Positions 10,642-20,438 of a stretch of 64,000 nt of DNA are shown one piece after another. The DNA lies in NCBI GenBank assembly GCA_025667525.1, contig CM046878.1, forward strand, positions 516,902,274-516,966,273, read 5' to 3'. This DNA comes from Glebionis coronaria (taxonomy: Eukaryota; Streptophyta; Magnoliopsida; Asterales; Asteraceae). A program made the translations under genes and the position numbers. The first letter of the stretch is position 1. Every line of letters begins with the position of its first letter. Under the pieces are notes generated by a model. That model saw only the letters and a program-made list of their open reading frames with translations, was not told the origin of the DNA and did no database searches.

Positions 10642-11378
10642 GGCACTTTTTGTACTTTAGTTGTTTGAGTCAATAAATTTTAAGAAATCTTGGAAGATTA
10701 TCACTATTAGAGTAGCTTATGCTTTGTGGTCTATTTTCTATATTTTTTTGTTTTGAATATTCATATTGTGTGTATGAATATTTATCTTGTATGTTATTTC
10801 ATATTTTTGTAATATGAATGTTATGTGTGTTATGTTTCCCTCTAATTCTATTTCACACATTTGTTAAGGAGTTGATCATGGTTAAAACTTAAAATTAATT
10901 ATGAGTGATTCCATAAATTCTAAATTTTAACCCATTGACACTTAAAATCATCTTTGATTGGTTTGGATGTTTCTTTTCTTTATTTATTACACCAACTGAA
11001 CTATGATGTTGTCAATACACACTCTCTGGACATACTTAGTAAATGCTTGCTTCTAATTTGAGATTTACTTTCCTTCTCCCTATCAAGTTAGTTAGTAAGT
11101 AGTGCACATATATACATTGGTGTTTCTTTTCTTTCTTCTAACCTTTGTGTAGCATGTCACCTTAGCTCATTGACTTGGTGCCCCAAGCAAGGGGGAGTAA
11201 GCACCAAGGGGGAGCTACTAGCGAAATTCCGGTTCTTTTCTTCTTCAAAGACTTGTGCTAACCTTTTTGCTTCGACAAAGGGGGAGAAATGATAGTGATA
11301 AACTCGTTAATAATTCGAATAAACTTGTATTTTTACATAAATGAGTTTATAATTTGTCGTAATCAAAAAGGGGGAGAT
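10642..11378 (+). other. 3' non-coding tail with multiple polypurine tracts
   Basis: There is no ORF. Purine blocks of the type AAGGGGGAG occur at about 11188, 11208, 11278 and 11369; the last (AAAAAGGGGGAGAT) abuts the LTR at 11379 and is the likely primer for plus-strand synthesis. Repeated polypurine tracts before the 3' LTR are a known trait of SIRE/Maximus-type copia elements. Confidence 0.6.
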
Positions 11379-11787
11379 TGTAAATGCAAAGCAATGCATA
11401 AAAACATTGTTAGTATTAATTAATCTTTCTTAGTTTTGATCACGACAAATTACAAAGACATTTATTGTCAAACACAATCATAAAATGAATTTTCTAACAA
11501 ACACTATCATCAAGGTAATAATCATTACACTAACATATCTTAATCATGCTTAGCGATCATAAAAGTGATTAGCCTTAAAACTCACTTTTGTCAAACATTA
11601 CAAAAGATTTTTAATAAACTTTATTTTTAAGAAAATGTATTATTAAAATGAAAATGCAAATTTGAATATGGCATATTCCAAATGCCATAAGAATATCCTT
11701 TGTAGGTTTAAACAGCCTCAGATATTTCAAATTCACTAAAAGACAAAAAGGAGCGGAGTCTACGCCGGCGGTACCTTAGCACCTACG

Positions 11788-11813
11788 GCGGTTCCTTATC
11801 GATAAGGAACCGC
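11788..11813. repeat. Palindrome P4 (26 bp, perfect), inside the LTR
   Basis: GCGGTTCCTTATC is followed by its exact reverse complement, and a further half-site AATAAGGAACCGCG follows at 11820. It lies about 50 bp upstream of the LTR TATA box, where a promoter-proximal element would be expected. Confidence 0.9.
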
Positions 11814-11862
11814 GGGCTCCAATAAGGAACCGCGACCAAATATAGTTGTTGGATGTTTTGTC

Positions 11863-11872
11863 CTATAAATAG
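11863..11872 (+). promoter_or_regulatory. TATA box of the SIRE-like LTR
   Basis: CTATAAATAG is a canonical plant TATA box, located after P4 and before the pyrimidine-rich leader TCATCAACCC. The transcript start would be expected about 30 bp downstream. Confidence 0.65.
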
Positions 11873-12121
11873 TGGATCAAATCTGCATTCTCATCAACCC
11901 TTTTTGGACATCTTCTTCAGCCTTCTTTCTCCTTTCTAATCCTAGTCATTTGTAAATGATCACTTAATGTGTTAAGTATGTTTACTCATGATTATCCTCT
12001 TGATCTCTTTATTTACCTTGTCCAAAGAGAAGATCACTCACACACTTGTGATGTGATTAAAGATGTAGCATTGATGAAGATCACCTTCTCCTAAATATCT
12101 AGTCATGTTCATCATTTGTTT

Positions 12122-12640
12122 ATTTGTGTCTTGTGTAAATCCAATGTATTTGTGAATACTTGGACTAGTTGTGTTCATCCATGTTATTTGTGAATACTTG
12201 GATTAGAGTTGTGTACATCCATTGCACATGTGTGTGCTTGGATTTATGTTGTGTAGATCCAAGCTACATGTGTGTACTTGGATATGATTAGTTGAGTTGT
12301 AATTAGTTGTGTTAGTTCTCACTAAACTAAGTGATGTGGTTGTGTCTTGTGAGTTCTCACTAAACTATAAAGTGATATGTAGTTGTGTTGTGTGAATTTC
12401 TCACTTAACTTCAAAGTGAAGAGTCGTGAAGATTGGTTCTAGCTTTGGATTAGAACTCGACATCTAGCCTTGTGTCGGAAAATGGTGAAGTAGGTAACGT
12501 TGTGAAGATTGGTTCTACCTTTAGATTAGAACTCGACATCTAGCCTTGTGTCGTAAAAGAGTGAAGTGGGCGACGTTGTGTAGATTGGTCCTAGCTAAGA
12601 TTAGGTCTCGACATTTAGCTTAGTGTCGGAAAATAATGTA
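12122..12640 (+). repeat. Three successive tandem-repeat families in the LTR
   Basis: About 12122-12297 holds four units of roughly 40-50 bp built on TGTGAATACTTGGA and TTGTGTxxATCCA. About 12298-12425 holds three units built on TTCTCACTAAACT. About 12422-12640 holds three units of about 80-90 bp built on GAAGATTGGTTCTA, AGAACTCGACATCTAGC and TTGTGTCGGAAAA. All lie downstream of the TATA box and so would be in the transcript leader. Confidence 0.75.
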
Positions 12641-12984
12641 AGCGACGTTGTAAGGTTTTCTCTGCCAAGAAGGGAGCTTGTGGATATAGTGGAAATCTCG
12701 AGTAAGGTGTACTCGAGGAGTGGAGTAGGAACAAGGATAGAGCCTCGTTGCCAAACCACTATAAATCTTGGTGTCTTCCTACAAGGTTGTTTCTTTCCTT
12801 ACTCTTTACCTACATTCATTAGCACTACACTTACTATACATTGTTAATGCATTAGAAATGAACTTAATCATTATGCAACTAGCTTTCAAGTAAAAGATAG
12901 TTTTGTGCAGTCACCTGATTGAAAGGAATTTTAATTGGGAGATAAACCGATGAGAAACTATTCAACCCCCTTCTAGTTTCTACA

Positions 12985-13741
12985 CAAATGATAATCGTAG
13001 GTAATTTCAATTTGACGCACAGAAGAGCCGGGAATTCGGTCAGCGACTAATGGCATAACACCTCTTTCCTTAACCGGTTACAAGACCAGCGGTGCGTTAT
13101 GCCCACTTTATAGTTTGTCAAAAGGAGTAGGCAGTAAAATTATCATTGCAAAGTATCAATTAACACAATTCTTTGTAATTTAGATCTCAAAACAATACAT
13201 TAATTTTGATATGATTTAGTCCATATTTATTTTTCTTGGGAAAAAATTACCCTTGTCTATAACATACAATTAATATAAAACGCATGAAAACAAGTAGGTA
13301 CAGAAAAACTAAATCAAATAGCCACATGCATAACAATTTTATTTAAAAAACATCAAACCTATGGTTTTATAAACATATAAAAGTCTTTCCTAATTTTAAA
13401 AACTTTGAATCAAATACAGCAAATAGCATATAAAATTATATGATCCATGAAAACATGCACATTCATCACGGATCTCCCACATAATCTTAACAATTAAATC
13501 TCTACGGATCGTAACCATACATGACATAACAATTCATTCATGCAAACATCTAAAGATTAACAACATGCAATTTTTAGGGTTTCAAAAACAAACTTTTTTT
13601 AATAAAAAATTCGGTTAGGCTGATTTATTTAAAAAACAAAAACCCTAATTATGTGAAAACCTAAAAAACAACATGTAGTTTTAACTCAAATCATTATTAG
13701 TTAAAAAACCTTAGATCTCGATAAATATAACATGTTAAAAC
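12985..13741 (-). mobile_element. 5' leader region of a minus-strand LTR retrotransposon
   Basis: This AT-rich stretch follows, on the minus strand, the primer-binding site at 13742-13755. It has no ORF. It ends where the SIRE-like LTR begins, so the rest of the element has been lost or displaced. Confidence 0.4.
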
Positions 13742-13755
13742 GGCTCTCGATGCCA
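13742..13755 (-). other. Primer-binding site (initiator tRNA-Met-like)
   Basis: On the minus strand the bases read TGGCATCGAGAGCC, close to the plant tRNA-iMet primer site TGGTATCAGAGC, one base after the LTR end. It fixes the orientation of the element. Confidence 0.55.
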
Positions 13756-13756
13756 C

Positions 13757-14700
13757 TGAAGGTTTATAAAGCTCATAACAATTATACAAAACCCTAAATA
13801 AGATCAAAGCACACATAGCGAAAGAGATTTAACAAGATCATAATTAATAACACGTTCATAATTAATCGAGTTAGGGTTACATACCTTTTAGATAGAGCAA
13901 ATCCACAAGAACACAAATGAACCACCAATAAGGGTTTATAACGAATAATACCAAGATATAGTTTAAAGTAAAACTATATTACGCTCTTGTACACACGTAA
14001 TGCAACGGGCTAATCGTGAGTCTAACACGTGTAAACCGGGCTTCAACGCTTGTGGAATATCTACCCAACAACCCTAGAGAGGGGCTAGGACTAGATAATA
14101 GCTAAACCGAATACCAAAAGAAACCAAATGAAAATCCTATTAGGGTTTGGTGTTGCGATCGGCACAAGGAAAAGAAAGAGAAGGGATTGAAAAATTATAA
14201 GGGTCAAGGGTTGTTTATATAGGCTAGCAAAACTTGTTTTCCAAGTTATAAACGAACAAGAAAACAAATCCCTTTCCCCCTTGTGTTTGTAGCCGATGGT
14301 CGAAGCCCACCTAAGGGGTGCTTCCGGAATTTTCCAACTCTTCTAATTTATTCCACAACTTTCGTTATACTCAACTCTTAATAATTTTAACGACCGTTAA
14401 GTTAAAGCTCGGTTTAGTTTAATAAATATAATAAATATATTTATTAAATAAATAAGCCCTTTACGTATTGTGTGTAATCCCGTAATCCCAAGTTCGATTT
14501 TAACACACGAATGTTAAATTTGTGTCCATTAAACTTTCAGTTTTAACACATATAATATGTCAATTGATCATGTACGGTTAGTCCAAAGATTATAACTATT
14601 CAGCAGTTTCATCTTTAACACTTGAGGAACAACGATGAGCTACTTTAAGTAGTTAAATTTTTCTATAAAAACATTTGATGACATAATTCTAGGTGTAACA
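13757..14700 (-). mobile_element. 5' LTR of a minus-strand retrotransposon (944 bp)
   Basis: The ends are TG...CA in both orientations (plus strand TGAAGG at 13757, TGTAACA at 14700). On the minus strand a TATA box (CCTATATAAAC, about 14225) is followed by a pyrimidine-rich leader, and the primer-binding site follows the LTR with a 1 bp spacer. The partner LTR was not found, so the lineage (Ty3/gypsy or Ty1/copia) cannot be settled. Confidence 0.6.
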
Positions 14701-14761
14701 TAATGTTTGAAATAGCTAATAAATGTTATATACAAAAGTTGGTTTGCATCATTTTTTAAGA

Positions 14762-15237
14762 TAAAAATTATACAATATCATCGTACTTATTTAAATGTAT
14801 CGATTTTAAAAACTTACTAATTTATCGTGTGACTTTAACAATGAACTTTCAACTTTGTTTCGTCTCACTAATATAGTGACTTGTTACCGACACGCTGACA
14901 CGGTATTATACACGTACTTATTTTGCCCATTAATATTGTAAAGTTAATTAGTTAAATTAAAGGTAAAATCTATACAGTACCATCGTATTTATTCAAATTT
15001 ACCGCCTTTAAATACTTACTAATTTATATGCGGGTATATTAGTAGTCCACGGTGGATTTTATTAGTGATATGGAATATTAAGTTAAATTAATTAATAATG
15101 TAGAAAATATAGCTGGTAATATTGGTAATATTGTTACAAAACAAATAAGTTTATTGGTAAAGTCACACGATAAATTAGTAAATGTTTAAAATCGGTACAT
15201 TTGAATAAATACGATGATATTATATAGTTTTTTACCT
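14762..15237. mobile_element. Foldback MITE with about 75 bp inverted arms
   Basis: The left arm (14762-14836) and the reverse complement of 15159-15237 share long blocks: ATATCATCGTA, TATTCAAATGTA-like, CGATTTTAAA and TACTAATTTATCGTGTGACT. A third, direct copy of part of the arm lies at 14961-15030. It has no coding capacity. The family is unassigned, and a target duplication was not identified. Confidence 0.6.
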
Positions 15238-15310
15238 TTTTTACTACATACCAATAAAACAGTGTTAATCATTCATTATTTAAAATTAGAAAGAACACCA
15301 TATGAACACT

Positions 15311-15319
15311 TTACCAAAA
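15311..15319 (+). other. MULE target-site duplication, left copy
   Basis: TTACCAAAA (9 bp) directly abuts the left terminal inverted repeat and is repeated at 20430-20438. A 9 bp duplication is the hallmark of Mutator-superfamily insertion. Confidence 0.9.
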
Positions 15320-15453
15320 GAGTAAAATGCAAGTTTGCTCCCTGTGGTTTGCCAAAATTGCAGGTTTGCTCCCCAATTTATAAAAAGTGCAGGCGGCCTC
15401 CCGGAGGACGAAGGTAAGTAGCAACGAATCTCCCTGGAACAAACTCTCGTTAA
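15320..15453 (+). repeat. MULE left terminal inverted repeat
   Basis: About 134 bp matches the reverse complement of 20296-20429 at roughly 85-90% by eye. Shared blocks are GTGGTTTGCCAAAATTGCAG, GCAGGCGGCCTCCCGGAGGA and CGAAGGTAAGTAGCAAC. The GC-rich core contains its own small palindrome (CCTCCCGGAGG). Confidence 0.9.
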
Positions 15454-15637
15454 AAGACTATTTTTCTGTGGGGGTACATTTATCAGTTCTCTTATTAAAT
15501 ATATTATACCCGGTTTGGGTCCATGGGCTTACCCAATCCACTTGGTTATAACCCTTCTTTTTTAAACCGATTGTCTCACTGTTGCACCAACCGTTTCATA
15601 TTCTCCATCTCATTCGCCTCCCCAAGCTTTGTTAACC

Positions 15638-18342
15638 ATGGATGATCCTGTTCCAGACTTTTTCATCAGACCCGAAGGCGTAGAATTTGACATTGCTATT
15701 TATGGTAAGTTGTTTAATTCTTTGTTTAATTTCATGATTAATTACCACATTGTTTAATTCGACCTAATTATTATTTATCCAGTTATGACAATCGTTATTT
15801 TCTATGTAAATAGATGTGTATGAACAATGGTTTAGCATTAAATGTCACTACTATGGAAGGTTTAGTGATGGTCCGAACATAGAATACATTGAAGGTGAGA
15901 TTTTTTTCGTTGATATGGTAAATAAGGATGATTTTAGTGATGCTATTTTGAATACCGTTATGAATAGCTTAGGTTATGAGATGGACCAGCAAGTACTTTA
16001 CTACTATAAGATTTCACTTAAGACTTTAGAAGTTGGTGTAAAGCCTTTGGTTAGTGATAGTGATTACCAAAAAATTTTAAGTTACGTTCATATGCACAAG
16101 GTTATGTATGTGTATGTTGAATTAGCTGAGAAAGAAGATGAAAATAAGAGTGGGTCTGAAATGGAAAATGAGCCTGAAAATAACTTTGTAGATGATGAAC
16201 ATGTAGTTGAGGACGTAGAAGTTAACATGAATGAGTTCCATTTTGAAGTAGGTGAATCAAGTATTGAAAAAAATGACAATGATTCTATGGTATCTAATGT
16301 TACTGTGAATGAAGATAACTTAGAGGTTTTAGATTTTGATTCACTGAAAAGTGACATAGAGGATGTCCCAGAAAATGCTAGAAGACTAGGGCTTTGAAAG
16401 TTAAAGAAATTGCACTCATCAGCCAAATTTTATGTAGGAAGAGAGTTTGCTAACAGAGATGTTGCTAAACAATTGATTAGAAGCTATGCTGTTGAGAGTA
16501 AGAGAAACTTGCATTTTAAGAGGAATGATCCAGTAAGAATTAGGGTAGTTTGTAATGGTTTTGTTCCTAGCAAAAACCATAAAATTGAGAAAATACAAGG
16601 GCCAAATGAGGACAATGCTATATGTTCTAATAAGTTAAATGAGCTTTTAGAAAAGGACAAAATATGTTGTCCATGGTTGTTGTACCTATCAAAAGGAGAA
16701 AAAGAAAAGTGGGTCATAAAACCATTTAAGGATGATCACCATTGCTTGCAATCTAGAAAGATAAAATACTGCACATCTACTTTTGTTTCAAAACACATCA
16801 TAGATCTGCTGATTATGAATCCAAACATCCCTGTTAAAGCTGTTCAACAACAAATGCAGAAAAGGTTTCATGTTGTTATTTCAAAGGATAAACCCTTTAG
16901 GGCTAAGGCAAAAGCAGAAGTGTATTTGAGAGGTGATGTTAAGGTTCAATATTCTCTATTGAGAGACTATGTAATGGAGTTAAAGAGGTGTAATCTGGAT
17001 ACAACTTGTAAGATTGATGTTTATGGTGAAGAAAATCATGAAACTCCAACTAGGATGTTTAGGAGAATTTATGTGTGTTTAGGGGCTTTGAAAAGGGGAT
17101 TTAAATAAGGTGGAAGGGAATTTACTAGGTTTAGATGGTGCCTTCATGAGAGGCCATTATCCAGGTCAAATATTGACTGCAGTGGGTGTGGATACAAATA
17201 ATGGCATCTATCTTGTTGCTTATGGAATAGTTTAATCAAAAACCAACATTCATGGACATGGTTCTCTAGCTGATGACTTGGATCTCTACATCAACTCTAA
17301 TATCACCTTCATCACAGATAGACAAAAGGTAATGGTTTACCTTTAAAATTTCTTGTAAGTGTTTTGATTATTTGTGAGTTTGTTTTATTTTTAACTAATC
17401 TGATGTTTCTTGTAGGTATTGTTACCTGCACTTGAGAAGTTGTTTCCTAGTGCAGAGCATAGGTACCGTGTTAGGCATATATATGAAAACATGAACCATA
17501 CATGGAAAGGGGTTGAGTACAAGGAAATGTTGTAGAAGTTTGCATCAGCAACAACCACTGTTTTGTTTGAACAGAACATGAAAGAGTTGAAAGATTTCAA
17601 CCTAAAAGCATATCAATGGCTTAAAAAAATACCTACTGAGCATTAGAATAGAGCTTATTCTCTTGTAAGTGTCATGTCCTTTAAATTTTAAACATTAATC
17701 ATATGTTAACTTAATAAGTTGTCTAGTGAATAACATTTCCAAAAAATTCTAGGTAGAGCCCATTGTGACCTGTTAATAAATAATGTTTGTGAGGTCTTCA
17801 ACAGACAGATGTTAGATGCTATAGACGGCCCTATAATTACAGCCTTAGAACATGTGAGGGGATATCGTATGAAAAGGATTGTAATTATGCACAAAGTTAT
17901 TAAAAAAAGTGATGGCCCTTTGACCCCTGTTGTTGCTAAGGTGTTTGAAAAGATTAAGACTGTTGCAAGTGAGTGCATAGTTGATTGGAATGGGTCTGAT
18001 CTTTACCAAGTTAAGGGTTTCCTACAAGAACCGCATGTTGTTAACTTGCCTCAAAAGACATGTTCATGTAGGAAGTGGGAGATATCAGGAATACCCTACA
18101 AGCATGCAGTTGCTGCAATACATGATATGTTAGACCATGGTTATGATGTAGGCATACCTGAGGATTGGGTCCATGAATCATACAAATTGGCCACTTGGAA
18201 AGCTGTGTATTCACACAAGGTTAACCTTGTTAATGGAAGACATTTATGGGCCAAATTTGACTGTCCAAACACAACAAAAGAAGTTGTGATAGGAACAAAA
18301 AAGGTACTGCTGGAACAAGAAATGAGCGTGCAAGTAATGTAG
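15638..18342 (+). pseudogene. mudrA: mudrA-type MULE transposase, degenerate, multi-exon
   Basis: Exon 1 (ATG 15638 to 15704) joins cleanly across a 109 bp GT-AG intron (15705-15813) to IYDVYEQWFSIKCHYYGRF, a PB1-like N-terminal domain, followed by an acidic linker. In-frame TGA 16395-16397 looks like CGA to TGA. A MuDR DNA-binding/FAR1-like region follows (YVGREFANRDVAKQLIRSYA; KDDHHCLQSRK). A frameshift near 17105 precedes the catalytic block (LGLDGAFMRGHYPGQILTAV), a further stop and shift follow near 17233-17270, then FITDRQK before an intron (about 17330-17416). Two TAG codons (17533 and 17644 areas) and another intron (17664-17752) precede HCDLLINNVCEVFN and MKRI. The zinc-binding C-terminal SWIM box reads CSCRKWEISGIPYKHA, where the usual PCKH Cys is Tyr. 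The protein cannot be made intact. Confidence 0.88.
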
Positions 18343-18978
18343 GGAAAAGGAAGACTGCTGCTGTTGGTACAAGCTCTGTTGCTGGAACAAACACCACACA
18401 ACCAACACAACCAAGACAAGCTGCACAACAAATAATCAAGGTTCACAGGCATACAGTCAATCATCACAGGCTCATACTCAACCTTCACAAGGTGCTATGA
18501 TTAGAAGCCTAAGCAAAAGAACAAAAAATAGTGCCTTTAGACTTAATCTTTAAAATTTATTTTTATACTTATGTTTAATGTTTCATGTTCTTAACTTATG
18601 TTATTTCTTTGTTTTCATAAGTGGCCATTATCCAGGTCTAGACTTATGTTATTTCTTTTTTTTTTGGGAAACGATTGTAAGACTTGCAGTTTTCTTATTA
18701 CAAACCTTATGGTATGAATAATATTTGATGGTTACAAATTATGATAGTATTTGCCCTGGTGGTCAAAGTCATGCTAGGATTGGTATTCTTTTCCCTTAGA
18801 CCCATTGTAAACCGTGTCACATTGGTCTTTCAATTTTGTTGACCCATTTATACTTTCTGACCAAGTAGTTTAACAGATGGAGTTAATTATCAGATTTACT
18901 TTACTATTAACCACACAACATAAATACTACCAGGTTAAGGCCATTGTTTCATCACTTATTTTATAAACACTACACACA
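18343..18978 (+). other. Decayed mudrA tail and spacer
   Basis: Up to about 18480 an out-of-frame Thr/Gln/Ala-rich tail typical of MULE transposase C-termini can be read (GKRKTAAVGTSS, TTQPTQPRQAAQQ), showing a further frameshift near 18300. The rest is AT-rich, with no ORF. Confidence 0.5.
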
Positions 18979-19338
18979 ATGTCACACCTTCCACCTTTTG
19001 GATCAAAACAAAGACCAAGACCATGTGTAACAGCAGGTGTTGCAAGAAGATTTAAGGAAGGCAATGTCTCAGATGAGTTGATAGCATGGTATGGCTATGT
19101 GGATTACTTTGAGTATCTTGATGATGATTACCGGTATGATCTCTCAAATGTTGCTAGTGAATCAAGTGATGAAAGCTTAGATGAAACTGCCAATCAAGGC
19201 CAATCATCAAAGCCAAACATACATGTTGCTAGTAAATCCAGTGATGTAAGCTTAGCTGGTAAGTACATTCCTGTTTGTAAAAGTACCTCATCAAAGACAA
19301 TCATCAAAAGCCCTGAAGCCATCACTAGGTCGTGTTAG
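18979..19338 (+). CDS. Unknown MULE-borne ORF, 119 residues
   Basis: ATG 18979 to TAG 19338 encodes a hydrophilic protein, beginning MSHLPPFGSKQRPRP, with an acidic middle (YFEYLDDDYRYDL) and two copies of a VASxSSDxSL repeat. No family is recognised, and there is no membrane segment or catalytic motif. It lies between the transposase remnant and the GRF gene inside the MULE. It could be a truncated captured host gene or an accessory transposon protein. A TATA-like TTTATAAAC sits only about 20 bp upstream of the ATG, which is too close for a standard promoter, so it may instead be a 3' exon of a spliced transcript. Whether it is expressed cannot be judged. Confidence 0.35.
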   Translation: MSHLPPFGSKQRPRPCVTAGVARRFKEGNVSDELIAWYGYVDYFEYLDDDYRYDLSNVASESSDESLDETANQGQSSKPNIHVASKSSDVSLAGKYIPVCKSTSSKTIIKSPEAITRSC

Positions 19339-19586
19339 GACTACCCTATCAAAGGACTTGGTCTTCCATTGAAGAAAAACTTAGGAAGAGGCCTATGGCT
19401 AGCAAAAAGGATGAAAAGGACAAAGGATAAGGAAAAATATAATGTGATTGTTTCTTTTGCTAGCTTTCACTTCTGTTTGTATGCTTATCTTCCTTTAGGT
19501 TCATGTTTAGTATGCTAATGTTTTTCTGTCTTGGGACTACAATGTACATGCATTAGCTTATAAACAAGAACATAACAAAATTCATG

Positions 19587-19880
19587 ACATATAATAATTT
19601 GAACTTCATTAAACAATGAAAATTATTGACCATTACAATAGCTGGTCAATTAGTTCAATACAGCATAATATTAGTCAACCATTGACACTTACATCAAGTA
19701 GCAGAACAAAAAAAACAAGCAACTGCAAATCAAACATATAATAATTTGAACTTCATTAAGCAAGGAAAATTATTGACCATTACAATAGCTGGTCAATTAG
19801 TTCAATACACCATAATATTAGTCAACCATTGACACTTACATCAAGTAGCAGAACAAAAAAAACAACCAATTGCAAATCAA
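19587..19880 (+). repeat. Tandem duplication of 147 bp
   Basis: 19587-19733 and 19734-19880 are near-identical (about 7 differences by eye, e.g. AAACAATGAA versus AAGCAAGGAA, CAGCATAAT versus CACCATAAT). The duplication covers the region just downstream of, and including the last codons of, the minus-strand GRF gene. Its freshness suggests recent slippage or gap repair inside the MULE. Confidence 0.9.
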
Positions 19881-20110
19881 ACAAATCTTCAACCTTCGAT
19901 TTCCAGCCTCCATTGCATTCAATGATTCTTCAAGTGCATTTCTTGATCTTAACAAGCCTGGAATAATCGCTACAGCTCGAGCACACATTGGGGGATCAAC
20001 CCACGAAAAAATGGACAAGTATTAGACACACAACAACGAAATCTTCTACCTGGATTAGTGTTTGTCCATGATGTACGAACAATTGATTGGTTCCCACAAA
20101 AGTTGTTCAT
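19836..20110 (-). pseudogene. GRF-type zinc-finger small protein with C-terminal membrane segment, one frameshift
   Basis: On the minus strand ATG 20108-20110 opens MNNFCGNQSIVRTSWTNTNP, GRRFRCC and TCPF, then one base is missing in an A/T homopolymer (20006-20011) and the frame moves to FSWVDPPMCARAVAIIPGLL, RSRNALEESLNAME and a hydrophobic tail (CLICNWLFFLFCYLM). Order and spacing match the small plant GRF zinc-finger proteins: a Cys-rich GRF domain with GRRF and FFxWxDPPM, a short coiled coil, then one transmembrane helix, about 92 residues. Restoring one base would make it whole, so a sequencing error is possible. It reads inward from the right terminal repeat, which may supply its promoter. 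GRF domains bind nucleic acid in other proteins; the role in a transposon is unknown. Confidence 0.7.
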
Positions 20111-20295
20111 ATTTAGGGTTTATGTGTTTTTAGAAAAGGGGATTTTGATCCTGGCGCGTGTTTGCAAAAGTGTTAGAGGAGGCTATTTAAGTGTAAAGCA
20201 CATGGAGTAAGGGCGCAATAAAAATACACTTGGTTAAAAAGAAATAAAGAAAGGACATAAATACCCTTGAACAAAACAAAGTTAACAAGAAAAAA

Positions 20296-20429
20296 TTAAC
20301 GAGAGTTAGTTCTAGGGAGGTTTGTTGCTACTTACCTTCGTCCTCCGGGAGGCCGCCTGCACTTTTTGGAAGTTGGAGAGCAAACCTGCAATTTTGGCAA
20401 ACCACATGGAGTAAACTTGCAGTTTACTC
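20296..20429 (-). repeat. MULE right terminal inverted repeat
   Basis: Inverted counterpart of the left terminus, with the same GC-rich core (CCTCCGGGAGG) and GTTGCTACTTACCTTCG block. The GRF gene starts about 190 bp inside it. Confidence 0.9.
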
Positions 20430-20438
20430 TTACCAAAA
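20430..20438 (+). other. MULE target-site duplication, right copy
   Basis: TTACCAAAA follows the terminal TTTACTC and matches 15311-15319 exactly. Confidence 0.9.

Larger units (their letters stand above)
11379..12984 (+). mobile_element. 3' LTR of SIRE-like copia element (about 1.6 kb)
   Basis: The LTR begins TGTAAATGCAAAG after the polypurine tract and ends near TTTCTACA. The TATA box CTATAAATAG (11863), the late GCCAAACCACTATAAATCTT-like motif (12750) and the terminal CTATTCAACCCCCTTCTAG block (12959) are features I associate with SIRE/Maximus LTRs. It carries palindrome P4 upstream of the TATA box and a run of tandem repeats in the transcribed part. A 5' LTR and target duplication are not visible, so the element is incomplete or continues into decayed sequence to the left. 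Confidence 0.65.
15320..20429 (+). mobile_element. Complete Mutator-like element (MULE), 5.1 kb
   Basis: The boundaries rest on GAGTAAA...TTTACTC termini, about 130 bp terminal inverted repeats and the 9 bp duplication TTACCAAAA. The cargo is a degenerate mudrA transposase gene (plus strand), a small ORF at 18979 (plus strand) and a GRF zinc-finger gene (minus strand, reading in from the right terminus). The element sits inside a more degenerate AT-rich repeat: sequence left of the insertion reads continuously into that right of it once the element and one duplication are removed. The transposase is broken, so the copy is not autonomous, but its ends look usable in trans. Confidence 0.93.
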
